Of a stretch of 64,000 nucleotides of DNA, positions 35,237-45,074 are shown piece by piece (positions within the stretch are counted from its first letter, which is position 1; the number at the start of each line of letters is the position of its first letter). This DNA comes from Bradyrhizobium elkanii USDA 76. GTDB lineage: Bacteria > Pseudomonadota > Alphaproteobacteria > Rhizobiales > Xanthobacteraceae. The notes beneath the pieces were generated by a model. It did no database searches, was not told where the DNA came from, and worked only from the letters and a program-made list of their open reading frames with translations. The DNA lies in assembly GCF_023278185.1 (NCBI RefSeq), contig NZ_CP066356.1, positions 4,828,001-4,892,000 on the forward strand, given 5' to 3'. The translations under genes were made by a program, and so were the position numbers.

Positions 35237-37414
35237 ATGATGACTGTGCAAAGCTACTCCCACAGACATCCGGCAAGCGTTGCCCCAGCGGCCACGTCCG
35301 GACTCGCCAAGGATCCCATCTGCGGGATGATGGTCGACAAGGCCACCGCCCTCACCGCGGAGCGCAGCGGGCGGACGTATTATTTTTGCAGCGCCGCTTG
35401 CCAGCGCACCTTCGAGGACCCCGAGCGCGAACTCTCCTCAATGCGCAGGCGCGTGACCATCGCGCTCACAGGCGTTCTGGCACTCGCGATCCTGCGCGCC
35501 GGGGCTTTCATTGCGCTCGCCGCCGGGGCGACGCTCCTGACCTGGGCGCCAATTCCGGCACTCCCTTGGTTCACGTGGGGCGTTTGGCTGTTCATCCTTG
35601 TGACGCCCGTGCAGTTCATTGGCGGATGGAGCTTCTACGTCGGATCCTGGCAAGCGATCCGAAGTCGCAAGATCAACATGGACTTCCTGATCGCGCTCGG
35701 CACTACCGTGGCGTACGCCTACAGCGTGGCCGTTGTATTTGCGCCCAATATCTTGCCGGTAAAGGTGGAGGAGCGCGAGGTCTACTTCGAGGTCTCGGCG
35801 GTTATCATCGCCTTCGTGCTCCTCGGCAAGTATATGGAGGAGATCATCAAGAAGAGGTCCTCCGCTGCCGTGCGCAAGCTCATGGACCTGCGCCGTGCCG
35901 TCGCCCATGTCGTGCGCGGCGACACCGAAGTCGAGGTGCCGGCGGAATCGATCATGGCTGGCGAGGTTCTTGTCGTGCGCCCCGGCGACCGCATCCCGAC
36001 TGACGGCGACGTGCTCGAAGGCGCGTCATCGGTCGACGAATCCATGCTCACCGGGGAATCAATGCCGGTCGAGAAGTGTCCCGGCAGCAAGGTCATCGGC
36101 GGCACGCTCAATCGCAGCGGCATGCTCCGGTGTTGCGCTACCCGGGTAGGCAAGGACACAGCGCTATCGCAGATCATAAAGCTGGTTGAGGAGGCGCAGG
36201 CGAGCACGGCGCAGGTTCAGCGCATTGCCGATCAGGCCACCGCCTATTTCGTCCCCGCCGTCGTAATTGTCGCGTTTATCGCTTTCGCAGGATGGTGGCT
36301 GGCCGGCAACTTCCCACAAGCGCTGCTGGCCTTCATTGCGGTGCTCATCATCTCCTGTCCGTGCGCGCTGGGCGTGGCTACGCCGGCAGCTCTCATGGTC
36401 GGTGTCGGCAAGGCAGCCGAAGCCGGCATTCTGATCCGGGGCGCCGAAGTGCTGGAAAGGGCCCGCAAACTCAACGTGGTGGTTTTCGACAAGACAGGCA
36501 CGCTGACCAAAGGCGAACCGAATGTGACGGACATCGTGCCGCTCGACGGTTCTACCGAAACAGAGGTCTTGCGACTGGGGGCCGCCGTCGAAGTCGGCTC
36601 CGAGCACCCCCTTGGCGAAGCGATCGTGCGCGCCGCCAAGCATCGCGCAATCTCTCTGCCGCAGGTGGCCGGCTTCGAAGCGGTTGCCGGCCAGGGGATC
36701 CGCGGTCAGGTGGACCGCCATCAAGTGCTGCTTGGCAACAGGCACTTCTTTCATGGCCAGTCGATCGATGTTGCGAATGCTGACGCACAGATGCAACTGC
36801 TCGAGCAGGAAGGCAAGACGGCCATGATCGTCGGCGTCGACGGCATGCCGATGGGCATCGTTGCCGTCGCTGACACGCTCAAACCGGAAGCCCGCGAGGC
36901 AATTGACTCGCTGCAAAGCGAACAGATCGAGATTGTCCTGCTCACCGGGGATAACGAGCGCACGGCGAAGGCGATCGCCCGTCAGCTCGGCATTGATCGC
37001 GTCATCGCTGAGGTGCTACCGGGCGACAAGGCCGAGATCATCAAGCGCCTGCAGCGCGAGGGGAAGATGGTAGCCATGGTCGGCGACGGCGTCAACGATG
37101 CTCCCGCGCTGGCTACGGCCGACATTGGGATCGCGATCGGCTCGGGCTCGGACGTCGCCAAGGAAACAGGCGGGATCATCCTGATGAAGGATGACGTTCG
37201 CGAAGTGGTAATCGCGATTCGTCTGTCGCGCCTTACGCTCCGCAAGATCAAGCAGAACCTGTTCTGGGCTTTTGTCTACAACTCCATCGGCATTCCGATC
37301 GCGGCTCTTGGCTTCCTCAATCCAATCGTCGCCGCAGCGGCCATGGCGCTGAGTTCGCTATCGGTGATCGTCAACTCGGCGCTGCTGAAGAGGGCCAAGG
37401 TGACGTTGGCGTGA
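35237..37414 (+). CDS. Copper-type P1B ATPase with N-terminal YHS domain
   Basis: A 725-residue heavy-metal P-type ATPase. The N-terminus is a YHS domain ([11 protein letters not shown] with Cys29, Cys51 and Cys55) instead of an HMA domain. The transmembrane metal site CPC is at 374-376, the phosphorylated Asp is D418 in DKTGTLTKG and the hinge GDGVND is near 616. CPC transporters move Cu(I) or Ag(I). YHS-carrying ones are often linked with periplasmic copper delivery. It is the first gene of a plus-strand unit with two short membrane proteins. The promoter region 34964-35236 is shared with the divergent MAT gene. Confidence 0.93.
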   Translation: MMTVQSYSHRHPASVAPAATSGLAKDPICGMMVDKATALTAERSGRTYYFCSAACQRTFEDPERELSSMRRRVTIALTGVLALAILRAGAFIALAAGATLLTWAPIPALPWFTWGVWLFILVTPVQFIGGWSFYVGSWQAIRSRKINMDFLIALGTTVAYAYSVAVVFAPNILPVKVEEREVYFEVSAVIIAFVLLGKYMEEIIKKRSSAAVRKLMDLRRAVAHVVRGDTEVEVPAESIMAGEVLVVRPGDRIPTDGDVLEGASSVDESMLTGESMPVEKCPGSKVIGGTLNRSGMLRCCATRVGKDTALSQIIKLVEEAQASTAQVQRIADQATAYFVPAVVIVAFIAFAGWWLAGNFPQALLAFIAVLIISCPCALGVATPAALMVGVGKAAEAGILIRGAEVLERARKLNVVVFDKTGTLTKGEPNVTDIVPLDGSTETEVLRLGAAVEVGSEHPLGEAIVRAAKHRAISLPQVAGFEAVAGQGIRGQVDRHQVLLGNRHFFHGQSIDVANADAQMQLLEQEGKTAMIVGVDGMPMGIVAVADTLKPEAREAIDSLQSEQIEIVLLTGDNERTAKAIARQLGIDRVIAEVLPGDKAEIIKRLQREGKMVAMVGDGVNDAPALATADIGIAIGSGSDVAKETGGIILMKDDVREVVIAIRLSRLTLRKIKQNLFWAFVYNSIGIPIAALGFLNPIVAAAAMALSSLSVIVNSALLKRAKVTLA

Positions 37415-37428
37415 GAGGGAGGTTCAAA

Positions 37429-37671
37429 ATGAGTGGCAGTGCTGCCAAAAGGCCCCCGGGATCAAGGATCGACCTGAAATCGGACCGGCAACCCGCAGCC
37501 TACCGTGCGGCTTGGCTGTGCTTGCCGGTCATGCTGGCGCTGAGCGGCGTCGTGCCGCTGGTGTTTGGCTTCTCGTGGCAGACGGCCTTGATCATCGTCC
37601 TGCTCCTCGCCTGCCCGGCGGCGATGGCGACCGCGGTCTATTTCGGAATGTTCGCGAAGAACGCCCATTGA
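37429..37671 (+). CDS. Small two-helix membrane protein
   Basis: An 80-residue protein with two hydrophobic helices (LCLPVMLALSGVVPLVFGF, then LIIVLLLACPAAMATAVYF) separated by a short loop. The GGGAGG ribosome site before the ATG at 37429 decides the start; a GTG at 37411 overlaps the ATPase stop but has no site. It is co-transcribed with the YHS ATPase. The function is unknown; accessory to metal transport is an inference from position. Confidence 0.6.
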   Translation: MSGSAAKRPPGSRIDLKSDRQPAAYRAAWLCLPVMLALSGVVPLVFGFSWQTALIIVLLLACPAAMATAVYFGMFAKNAH

Positions 37672-37740
37672 AAGTGTGAGACCGTGCGATCGGTCTTCAT
37701 GGGGCGCTGGGCGCGAGCGCCTTTTCGAGGGAGACAGCTC

Positions 37741-37995
37741 ATGCTCAACACACGGCATCTCATCAAAGTCGGCATGGCATGGATCAGCATCGTCTACGTA
37801 GTTTGCTTTGCCGCCGTCGCCGTCTATCCTCAGATCAGAACGCTAGCCATGAAGTACGGCCTGCACGTCGATATCGACCTCGGCACTGCCGTCACAACGC
37901 CTTTGACATTCGTGACCGGTCTGGTCTTGTGGAATCTCGCCGCTGCGGCGACCCTCGGGTTGCTTGCATTCCTGTTCAATCGCATCAGGCCTTAG
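37741..37995 (+). CDS. DUF5676-type membrane protein
   Basis: An 84-residue protein, MLNTRHLIKVGMAWISIVYV then VCFAAVAVYPQI. The pattern and two helices match DUF5676, a small membrane family often found beside copper ATPases. The ATG at 37741 has a GGGAGA ribosome site. It continues the YHS ATPase unit. Confidence 0.7.
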   Translation: MLNTRHLIKVGMAWISIVYVVCFAAVAVYPQIRTLAMKYGLHVDIDLGTAVTTPLTFVTGLVLWNLAAAATLGLLAFLFNRIRP

Positions 37996-38004
37996 GGAGC
38001 GTCG

Positions 38005-38169
38005 ATGCGTGCCTTCATGATATCGATTGCGGCCGCGATCGTGATCGCTGCTGTCGCCATTTTACCTGCTCGCAACGTTGCGGGAGACAGCGGAGCAAGC
38101 ATTCAGCTCCAGGACAAAGTACGATTCCCTCACATAGAGGCCGGCCATAATCTTGGCGGAACGGATTGA
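38005..38169 (+). CDS. Small secreted peptide
   Basis: A 54-residue protein with a hydrophobic start (FMISIAAAIVIAAVAILPA), a likely cleavage site near ARNVAG and a short polar tail. A GGGAG ribosome site lies 5-6 bases before the ATG. It lies 9 bases after the DUF5676 gene. The function is unknown. Confidence 0.55.
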   Translation: MRAFMISIAAAIVIAAVAILPARNVAGDSGASIQLQDKVRFPHIEAGHNLGGTD

Positions 38170-38247
38170 TCTTCCGTCAAACAGCATTAACACCACGCCG
38201 GGACACGCCGTGAGTCGAGCTAAGGAAAACAGGAGCGCGTCCGGCCG

Positions 38248-38733
38248 CTAACGGCGATGGTCGTACTTGAATTGCAGAACGGCCGGAGCTGCGCCGCCGC
38301 GTTCAACCGTCAGCTTCACCGTGTAGATGTCAAGTCCGGGCAGGTCGACGAAGCCGCCATAGGTCGTCGTGCCGGAAATCTGCATCGGCTCGAGCTTCAT
38401 CTTGCTGCCGGATAATCCGAGACCAGACACCTGCGCCGTCACGATGGCGTCCGATATCCGCGTGCCACCCGTCGCATCGAAGACGGCAGCTACAAGGTGA
38501 TATTCGTGTGGTCCCTTGGGAATTCGGCCGTGCATCGGCCGCTCAGTGGTACTGCTCGCGGGAAGGCCCTTGACTATTTCGGCCGGGACGACGCCGAGAT
38601 AGACGGTGAGGCCACCGACCGTTTTCGATAGCTCGGACTCCGCTGCAACAGCATGGGTGCTGGCTGGGCCCATCACTGAACCGACAAACGCAAACGATGC
38701 AAGAAGGGCAACCAAAGCTGGCCTACTAGCCAT
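38248..38733 (-). CDS. Periplasmic protein, possibly YtkA/FixH-like
   Basis: A 161-residue protein with a signal peptide (LVALLASFAFVGSVMGPAST..., cleavage near AVA). The mature part is beta-rich, with HEYHLVAAVFDATGGTRISD and LPGLDIYTVKLTVERGG. This resembles YtkA/FixH-like periplasmic copper-associated beta domains in layout, but the match is only approximate. Its start overlaps the end of the methyltransferase-like gene by 8 bases, so they are translationally coupled. Confidence 0.6.
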   Translation of the reverse strand: MASRPALVALLASFAFVGSVMGPASTHAVAAESELSKTVGGLTVYLGVVPAEIVKGLPASSTTERPMHGRIPKGPHEYHLVAAVFDATGGTRISDAIVTAQVSGLGLSGSKMKLEPMQISGTTTYGGFVDLPGLDIYTVKLTVERGGAAPAVLQFKYDHRR

Positions 38734-39400
38734 GGTGATACCCTCCCCTCGATTCCTGACTGAGCAGCCGGCTCAGCTTCGGAATGAACCCGGGCACGTC
38801 AGCTGCATATTTGTCGTAAGCGACACCAAATTCGGCCCGTGAATCCTCTTCCTCGCTTCTTGCCAGCCGGACATACATTATGGTCAGCACAGGAAACATC
38901 GCCAGCGTCAGAATCGTCGGCCACTGGAGCAGAAAGCCGAACATCACCAAGATGAATCCGACATACTGCGGATGGCGCACATAGCTGTATGGCCCTGTCG
39001 TAGCAAGCGAGCGCGTCTGTTGAGCCTCGTAGAGCGCTTTCCAAGCGACTGAGATCAGAATGAACCCACCCCCGATGAAGATAAAGCTCAGGATATGGAA
39101 CGGTCCCGCGTGCGGATTGGCTTTCCAGCCAAAGATCATCTCCAGGAGGTGACCGGCATCATGCGAGAACCAGTCGATGTCGGGAAATCGAGACTGCAGC
39201 CAGCCGGACAGAAAATAGATCGTCAGTGGAAAGCCATACATCTCAGCGAACAGGGCCACCAAGAATGCACTGAAGGCGCCGAAAGAGCGCCAGTCCCTGG
39301 CCGTTTGGGGCTTGAAGAAGGTATATGCGAAAAAGATGAAGATCGCGGAATTGACGACCACGAGGCTCCACAAGCCGTAGGCAGGTGCTGCATCGTTCAT
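38726..39400 (-). CDS. ICMT/PEMT-like membrane methyltransferase-like protein
   Basis: A 224-residue protein with several membrane helices and the C-terminal motif GPYSYVRHPQYVGFILVMFG. This is the hallmark of the isoprenylcysteine/phospholipid methyltransferase family, where it contributes to SAM binding. The product is unknown; a substrate in the membrane is expected. It sits in the unit DUF2933 > methyltransferase-like > periplasmic protein, with 4-base and 8-base overlaps. A SAM-making enzyme lies 4 kb away. A link is plausible but unproven. Confidence 0.8.
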   Translation of the reverse strand: MNDAAPAYGLWSLVVVNSAIFIFFAYTFFKPQTARDWRSFGAFSAFLVALFAEMYGFPLTIYFLSGWLQSRFPDIDWFSHDAGHLLEMIFGWKANPHAGPFHILSFIFIGGGFILISVAWKALYEAQQTRSLATTGPYSYVRHPQYVGFILVMFGFLLQWPTILTLAMFPVLTIMYVRLARSEEEDSRAEFGVAYDKYAADVPGFIPKLSRLLSQESRGGYHHG

Positions 39401-39654
39401 GACGCCCCTCCCCGGTTGTTCTGTTGGCTTTGGCCGCCGCGATGGCTATGACCTCCATGCATGAACACATGCATAAGCGGACAAGCGAGCAGCGGGAGCC
39501 AGACGAGAAGACCGAGCACATGCGCTCTGTGCTCAGTGAAGAGAAGCACGCCGGCGATCGCCAGAAATCCGGCCAGCACCAAACCGGCCTTGGACTTCAT
39601 GGACATGGCCTGCCGTGCCCCATTGTGATGACCGGACTGATCCTGCACCGACAT
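39397..39654 (-). CDS. DUF2933-family small membrane protein
   Basis: An 85-residue protein with helices near residues 22-40 and 47-62 and the motif LLACPLMHVFMHGGHSHRGG, which has His and Met residues suited to metal binding. This matches DUF2933, typical of copper loci. The ribosome site AGGAG is 8 bases before the ATG at 39654. It overlaps the methyltransferase-like gene by 4 bases (ATGA). An FNR/FixK-like box lies 46 bases upstream. Confidence 0.85.
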   Translation of the reverse strand: MSVQDQSGHHNGARQAMSMKSKAGLVLAGFLAIAGVLLFTEHRAHVLGLLVWLPLLACPLMHVFMHGGHSHRGGQSQQNNRGGAS

Positions 39655-39699
39655 TTGGCAAGCTCCTAAGTTAGACTAGATTGCCGACCGGCCGGCTTG

Positions 39700-39713
39700 T
39701 TGACGCAAATCAA
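39700..39713 (-). promoter_or_regulatory. FNR/FixK-type box
   Basis: TTGACGCAAATCAA matches the TTGA(C/T)-N4-(A/G)TCAA family. Centre at 39706.5, about 52 bases before the DUF2933 ATG. If it acts at -41.5, the predicted start of transcription would fall on that gene's ribosome site, so the exact mode is uncertain. Confidence 0.6.
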
Positions 39714-39743
39714 GAATTGCCCTTTCCCGCGGCACGCTGGCCG

Positions 39744-40121
39744 CTATTCGACGATAAGCTTGCCCCGAAACATTCCCATCGGACACCCAAAGCCGAACTC
39801 CCCGGGGGATTTGGGCAGCAACTCGACCGCGACGGTCTGCCCGGTCGGGAGCACGGTACTTTTTTGAAAGTCGGCGAAAATCACCTTGTCCGAACAGGAC
39901 GCCGTTTCCTCCCTGCGGAAGTTCAAACGGACTGGTCGCCCGCTTTGAACGACGATGGTGTCGGGCGTGTACCCACCCTTTACCAAGATCATTGCCTCCT
40001 GATACCCACTGCTGGTCTCGCTGGCGTGAAAACCGATCGACCGTTTGAGCCAGAAGAACCAGACGATAAACCCGATCAGCGCGAGTCCGGTGACGGTCAC
40101 CATCCAACGATCAGGGGTCAT
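39744..40121 (-). CDS. Membrane-anchored cupredoxin-domain protein
   Basis: A 125-residue protein with one N-terminal helix ([17 protein letters not shown]) and a cupredoxin-type domain. Candidate copper ligands are Cys76 ([10 protein letters not shown]) and Cys113 in [10 protein letters not shown], with Met115 and Met117 nearby. The two-cysteine, Met-rich pattern matches the cupredoxins that accompany CopA. It overlaps the CopA gene by 4 bases and is the last gene of its operon. Location is periplasmic or membrane-facing. Confidence 0.85.
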   Translation of the reverse strand: MTPDRWMVTVTGLALIGFIVWFFWLKRSIGFHASETSSGYQEAMILVKGGYTPDTIVVQSGRPVRLNFRREETASCSDKVIFADFQKSTVLPTGQTVAVELLPKSPGEFGFGCPMGMFRGKLIVE

Positions 40122-42655
40122 GATGCAATCCTTCGGGGCTGAAACAGGCGGAGCCGGTTGGCGTTGGTGATGACAGTCAACGAGCTGAACGCCATGGCAG
40201 CGGCCGCAATCAATGGCGACAGCAAGAGACCTATGAATGGGTAGAGCACCCCCATTGCGACCGGAATCCCTAGCGAATTGTAGCCGAAGGCTCCCCAGAG
40301 GTTTTGGCGAACGTTGCGCATGGTTGCGCGGCTGATCTCGATTGCGGTTACCACTCCCACGAGGCTGCCCTTGATCAGCGTGACGTCGCTCGCCTCGATA
40401 GCTACGTCCGTGCCAGTGCCGATCGCGAAGCCAACGTCGGCCTGCGCAAGCGCGGGCGCATCGTTGACGCCATCGCCTACCATTCCGACGGCTTTGCCTT
40501 CGAGTTGGAGCTTCTGGACTTCGTGCGCCTTGTCGTTGGGCAGCACCTCGGCGAGCACCCGCTCGACGCCGACCAGGCGAGCAATCGCCCGCCCCGTGCG
40601 CTCATTGTCGCCGGTCAGCATGACGACCTCGATTCCGAGCGCCTTCAGCGCATCAATGGCGGCTTTCGAGTCGGGCTTGACCGTGTCCGCGACAGCAACC
40701 AGTCCAACAGCCTTGCCATCGATGCCCACATACATCGGCGTCTTGCCCTCTTCGGCGAGCCGCTCCCAGTCTGTTTGCAGTGTGTCGATCGCAATCCCTC
40801 GGTCGCGCATCAGCTTGGCGTTGCCGAACAGAACCTCCCGTCCGTCAATCCGGCCGCTGACGCCGTGGCCCGGAATAGCCGCAAATTCTTCGGTCTCCGA
40901 CAGCTTCAGGCTGCGCGCTTCTGCGCCCTTCACGATTGCCTCGCCGAGCGGGTGTTCGGAGCCCCGTTCCAGCGAAGCCGTGAGGCGCAGAACCTCTGTT
41001 TCGGCGTTGCCCTGAGTTACAACGACGTCTGTCAGAGCGGGTTCGCCCTTGGTGATCGTGCCGGTCTTGTCCAGAATGATAGCGTTGAGCTTCTCTGATG
41101 CCTGCAAGGCATCACCGGAGCGGATCAGGATTCCGTTTTCCGCCCCCTTGCCGATGCCGACCGTGAGAGACGTCGGCGTCGCCAAGCCGAGCGCGCATGG
41201 GCAGGCGATGATCAGGGTGGTCACGAACACGATGGTCGCATAAACCAAACGCGGCTCCGGACCGAAATTGTACCAGGCGATGAACGCCAGAATTGCGAGG
41301 ATCATGACTGCCGGCACAAAGTAGGCGGAGACCGTGTCGACCACGCGCTGGATCGGGGCTTTCGAGCCCTGCGCATCCTTGACCATGCGAATGATGGTTG
41401 CGAGCGCGGTGTCCTTGCCCACCTTAGTCGCTTTGAATTTGAAACTGCCAGTCTTGTTCAGTGTACCGCCGATCACTTCGTCGCCGACCTGCTTCTCGAC
41501 CGGAATCGATTCGCCAGTGATCATGGATTCGTCGACCGCGCTCGTTCCGCCTGTCACCTCGCCGTCGACGGCGATCTTTTCACCCGGCCGGACTACCACG
41601 ACATCATCGACCAGCACCTCTTCCACCGGAATGTCCCTCTCCCCGCCATCGCGAACGACCCGCGCCGTCTTGGCCTTCAAACCGATCAGCTTCTTTATCG
41701 CCTGAGAGGTCCGGCCCTTTGCCTTGATCTCAAGCGCAAGGCCGAGGACGACCAACGCGATGACAACGTCCGTCACGTCCCAGAACACTTCGGCCAGCGC
41801 CATGCGCGGGAAGAATTGCGGCCACGCCACGGTGACGACCGAATAGGCAAAGGCGGCGCTGATACCGATCGCGATCAGCGTATGCATATTTGCGGCGCGG
41901 TGCTTGAGGGCGTCCCACATGCCCGTGAAGAATTGCGAACCCGCCCAGACCATCACCGGTAGGCTAATTACCCCCAGAAGACCCCAGACGATCCGACGCG
42001 TGGTACTCCCCATCGGCATCCAGTCGCGCAATCCCGTAACCAGATCCGGATAGCTCAACGCCATCACCGGCACCGAAATTGCGGCTGCGAACCAGAACTT
42101 CCGCATCAATTTGCGATATTCTTGATCATTGGCCGCTTCGGCAGGATCAAGGATTTCCGCGCCCGGTTCGATCTTCGGCTCTGCTACGTGATATCCGCTC
42201 GATTCGATTGCCTTGCGAATCTTCGGGATGTCCACCTTCTCGGGCTCATACTCGATATCTGCCGCGCTGGGTAAGAGCCCCGCGTGCGCCGACACAACGC
42301 CCGGCACCTTTTGCAGCGCAAGCTCGATATGTGTGAGGCAGGAGCCGCAGTGCATGTTCTCGATCGGCACACGCATTGTGGCGGTACCGACCGCATAGCC
42401 GAAGGAACGGACGGCGTGCAGGATGTCGGCGACCTCAGTCCGCGCAGAGCCGTAGTCAATTCTCGCCATCTTGGTGCTCGGATTGATGCTGACCGAGATA
42501 ACCCCGGGGATCGCGGCAATAGCTTTCTCGATCGCCGGCGGACAATGGGCGCATTCCATGCCCCCGATCCGTAGCTCTATGTGGCTCCTCTGGACCATCT
42601 GCTGCGTCGCGGCCCCCGGGCGCCGCGCAGGAAGCTCCTTTACATTTGCGCTCAT
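40118..42655 (-). CDS. copA: Copper-exporting P1B ATPase with two HMA domains
   Basis: An 845-residue ATPase. Two N-terminal metal-binding domains carry CxxC: Cys35/Cys38 ([10 protein letters not shown]) and Cys103/Cys106 (MHCGSCLTH). The membrane metal site CPC is at 485-487, the phosphorylated Asp is D529 in DKTGTITKG and [16 protein letters not shown] lies near the C-terminus. This is the standard CopA layout for Cu(I) export. The start at 42655 is favoured by a 4-base overlap with the DUF3141 stop and by the ribosome site GGGAG; an ATG at 42670 is possible. It is translated after DUF3141 and before the cupredoxin. Confidence 0.95.
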   Translation of the reverse strand: MSANVKELPARRPGAATQQMVQRSHIELRIGGMECAHCPPAIEKAIAAIPGVISVSINPSTKMARIDYGSARTEVADILHAVRSFGYAVGTATMRVPIENMHCGSCLTHIELALQKVPGVVSAHAGLLPSAADIEYEPEKVDIPKIRKAIESSGYHVAEPKIEPGAEILDPAEAANDQEYRKLMRKFWFAAAISVPVMALSYPDLVTGLRDWMPMGSTTRRIVWGLLGVISLPVMVWAGSQFFTGMWDALKHRAANMHTLIAIGISAAFAYSVVTVAWPQFFPRMALAEVFWDVTDVVIALVVLGLALEIKAKGRTSQAIKKLIGLKAKTARVVRDGGERDIPVEEVLVDDVVVVRPGEKIAVDGEVTGGTSAVDESMITGESIPVEKQVGDEVIGGTLNKTGSFKFKATKVGKDTALATIIRMVKDAQGSKAPIQRVVDTVSAYFVPAVMILAILAFIAWYNFGPEPRLVYATIVFVTTLIIACPCALGLATPTSLTVGIGKGAENGILIRSGDALQASEKLNAIILDKTGTITKGEPALTDVVVTQGNAETEVLRLTASLERGSEHPLGEAIVKGAEARSLKLSETEEFAAIPGHGVSGRIDGREVLFGNAKLMRDRGIAIDTLQTDWERLAEEGKTPMYVGIDGKAVGLVAVADTVKPDSKAAIDALKALGIEVVMLTGDNERTGRAIARLVGVERVLAEVLPNDKAHEVQKLQLEGKAVGMVGDGVNDAPALAQADVGFAIGTGTDVAIEASDVTLIKGSLVGVVTAIEISRATMRNVRQNLWGAFGYNSLGIPVAMGVLYPFIGLLLSPLIAAAAMAFSSLTVITNANRLRLFQPRRIAS

Positions 42656-43866
42656 CTCATACTCCCGCATGCGGGTTCAGAAATCGTTGGAGATGGCGGA
42701 CTAACGGGTGCAGGCTCGGCGGCCGCGCCTCGTCCGTACAGCGCTTCGAACCAGAATTCGTAGCCTTGATCGCGCAGCTCACGAGCCCGTGGGATGAGAT
42801 CGCGCACAGCGTCGAATGCTTCGATCTCGCCATTCTTGAGCGGATTGACGTCAGCGACTGCATGACGATCCCGCGCGATCGACGCCGCAATGGGAGCCCA
42901 TGCCCGCAGCCAGGGATTGGGACGGCTCTCCGGAAATTTCAGATCTTCGCCCCGTCGCTCCTCGAAGCGGACCGAATAGGCGTCATGTCCGCAATCCGGA
43001 TCGCCGGTCGGGTTGTCGATCTTCATTTCATAGAAGCCCGGCGGAAGGGCTTCGATCTTCCTCAGGTTGTCAAGGATTACGCGATGCTCAAGGCCCGCGA
43101 CGCTCGCGGACACGAAGATGCCGAGATGTCCGATATGGGGATTGATGAGATAGACGATGCGCCGGCCCGCCCGCTTCAGATCGTCGGTGCCGCCGTAGAC
43201 GGTCGGGATCCACCCGAGCGCCTGATGGGGCGGCGTGATGTTGTCGCCGTAGGAAGCGAAGATGATGAGCGGATTGCGGATCCGGCGCAGATCAACGACG
43301 CAGTTGGGACAAATCCTGAGCTTGCCCTGCTCCAAGGTGTTGCCGATGAACAGGTTCTCGACAATCGCCAGTATCTCCTCACGGCTCAGGAAATAGAAGC
43401 CGTTCCACCAGCGCTCGAACTTGAGAAACCGCTCTCGCTCCTCGTCCAGGTGAGTAAACAGGTTGGCGTATTTTTCCCACACCTCTTTCGGCTTCAGGTT
43501 CTCGAAATTCTGCACCAGCCAGGCGCCATCGAACCGGCCGTCGCCGAGGATGAGTACGTAGTTGAAATCGAGCAGCGGCGGCTTCCCTGCCCGCTCGTGC
43601 GCGATCATGTTGTCGGCGCGCTGCCGAAGCGTGTCCCAGAACAGGATAGTTCGCTCCCAGACGTCGCGTTGATAGGCCAGGATGTCATCCGGAACCAGCG
43701 AGCTGGATGACCAGTTCCCGGGCCACACGCCGATTGCGACCGTCGGAGCAGCACCGGCGCCCAGTTCGCTGGCCCCTGCCAGCGGCTTGACCACAGGACC
43801 AAGCTGCGACCCACGTTCGCGGATGGGCTCAGGGAGAAAGGCGTGGCTCACGGCAGCCTCCATCAC
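42652..43866 (-). CDS. DUF3141-family protein apparently lacking the catalytic core
   Basis: A 404-residue protein. Both ends resemble the DUF3141 family (poly-hydroxyalkanoate-synthase-like alpha/beta proteins): [20 protein letters not shown] near residues 65-84 at the front and [13 protein letters not shown], then [15 protein letters not shown], at the back. Family members are usually 600-800 residues, with a lipase-type nucleophile box between these parts. Here the front joins directly to [10 protein letters not shown] and no GxCxG or GxSxG box is visible, so the centre seems deleted in frame. It lies 15 bases after the Spy-like gene and overlaps copA. It may be a remnant or a scaffold. 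Confidence 0.75.
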   Translation of the reverse strand: MMEAAVSHAFLPEPIRERGSQLGPVVKPLAGASELGAGAAPTVAIGVWPGNWSSSSLVPDDILAYQRDVWERTILFWDTLRQRADNMIAHERAGKPPLLDFNYVLILGDGRFDGAWLVQNFENLKPKEVWEKYANLFTHLDEERERFLKFERWWNGFYFLSREEILAIVENLFIGNTLEQGKLRICPNCVVDLRRIRNPLIIFASYGDNITPPHQALGWIPTVYGGTDDLKRAGRRIVYLINPHIGHLGIFVSASVAGLEHRVILDNLRKIEALPPGFYEMKIDNPTGDPDCGHDAYSVRFEERRGEDLKFPESRPNPWLRAWAPIAASIARDRHAVADVNPLKNGEIEAFDAVRDLIPRARELRDQGYEFWFEALYGRGAAAEPAPVSPPSPTISEPACGSMR

Positions 43867-43880
43867 GGGAAGCCGGAGCC

Positions 43881-44594
43881 CTACCGCCCCTGCCCTTGTG
43901 TCGTCATTCCCGGCTGCATCTGATCGGCGCCCATCTGCCCGGGCTGCATGCCGGCCATCATGCCCATACCCATGTGCGGCGCGAGGAGCTCATCGGCCGT
44001 CTTCTTCTGGTCATCGGACAGAGTGCCGACCAGGTTTGTCAGGGCGGATTTGATGGCGCGGGTTCCTTCGAGGCGCGCGGCCAGCCATTTCTCCTGCACG
44101 GTGAGGCGATCAGTCAGGTGCTGCGTTGCGCCGCCCTGCATCATCGACGACCGCACCTCGCCGAGGCTCTTTGCGTTGGCCCGCAGCGCATCGGCGAAGG
44201 CATTCCACGCAGGCGACTGAGCATCGGTGATCTTGAGTTCGGTACGCAGGAAAGCGATCCGACCTTCGATCCGGTCGATGGTCGCCATGCCGGTCATACC
44301 GGCGCAGCCGGTTTCAGCGCCCGACTGCCCCATCATCCCCATCATCTGCATCATGTTCGCCATGGGCATGTCGCCGCCCATCATCATGCCCCTGCCGCCC
44401 ATCATGCCTTGCGGCCCACCCATCATGCCCTGACCCATCATCCCGGGCTGGCCGGCGGGCGGCGCGGGCTGTGTGGCGGCCGGCGGCTCCTTTTGGTCGG
44501 GATGGTGAGCTTCGTGATCGGCGGGCGATTGCGCCCAAGACGAAGAGCTCACCGTTGCAAGCAGTAATGCAGCAGCCAGTGTCAGAGGTTTCAT
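43881..44594 (-). CDS. Met-rich periplasmic Spy/CpxP-like protein
   Basis: A 237-residue protein. The start at 44594 gives MKPLTLAAALLLATVSSSSW, a signal peptide with cleavage after WAQ; the ribosome site GGAAGG supports it. A Met/Gly-rich stretch (GQGMMGGPQGMMGG, MGGDMPMANMMQMMGMMGQ) follows at about residues 53-90, then an LTxxQ-like helical region and a Met-rich tail. Spy/CpxP-family proteins bind unfolded envelope proteins, and Met-rich stretches bind Cu(I). It is the first gene of the operon spy-like > DUF3141 > copA > cupredoxin. Confidence 0.8.
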   Translation of the reverse strand: MKPLTLAAALLLATVSSSSWAQSPADHEAHHPDQKEPPAATQPAPPAGQPGMMGQGMMGGPQGMMGGRGMMMGGDMPMANMMQMMGMMGQSGAETGCAGMTGMATIDRIEGRIAFLRTELKITDAQSPAWNAFADALRANAKSLGEVRSSMMQGGATQHLTDRLTVQEKWLAARLEGTRAIKSALTNLVGTLSDDQKKTADELLAPHMGMGMMAGMQPGQMGADQMQPGMTTQGQGR

Positions 44595-44656
44595 GGTCTT
44601 CCTTCCACTGATCAATTGAGCGGTTGTTATGACTGCCGATTTTCGCCGCCTATCGA

Positions 44657-44670
44657 TTGATGCAAGTCAA
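44657..44670 (-). promoter_or_regulatory. FNR/FixK-type box, perfect match
   Basis: TTGATGCAAGTCAA. The centre lies 69.5 bases before the Spy-like start codon; action at -41.5 would place the transcript start near 44622, with a 28-base leader. It controls the operon spy-like > DUF3141 > copA > cupredoxin in this reading. Confidence 0.72.
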
Positions 44671-44842
44671 CCCTGGAAGCGAAACCCCGGGGCAGATTTC
44701 TATCGTCCTCGACGCGTTCAGGATGTGGAATTTCTTCACAGCGACAAGGGCCGCGGTCAGGGTAGTGCATGCTCCAAATCGGGTCGACGCAAGGTCGCGA
44801 CCCGACATCTCGTCGCTCACATGTCACGATGGAGAAGCAAAC

Positions 44843-45022
44843 ATGACAACACGCAAGATCATTGCCGCTGCGACCGCCATGTCGCTCATCGCGTTGCCCG
44901 CGATTGCGCAGACCAGCTCCGACACCGAAAAGAACGGCCATCATTATCAGGGCGGACCGAAGACCGTGGTCCCTCACCATACGTGCAAGAAGGAGACGGT
45001 TGGCGTCTCGACCAAGGACTGA
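44843..45022 (+). CDS. Small secreted protein
   Basis: A 59-residue protein with a signal peptide (MTTRKIIAAATAMSLIALPA, cleavage near AIA-Q) and a short mature part with a HHYQ and PHHTCKKE motif. The GGAGAAGC ribosome site fixes the start. It lies beside metal-handling genes and could bind metal through His and Cys. The function is unknown. Confidence 0.6.
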   Translation: MTTRKIIAAATAMSLIALPAIAQTSSDTEKNGHHYQGGPKTVVPHHTCKKETVGVSTKD

Positions 45023-45074
45023 CACGACGTCCTGCGCAAGCTATCCTCCAAGCTGCGCCATCAGCTGTCAGCAA

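Noticed and set aside
38166..38180. TTGATCTTCCGTCAA, similar to an FNR/FixK box
   Set aside because: The spacer is 5 bases instead of 4, and it overlaps a stop codon.
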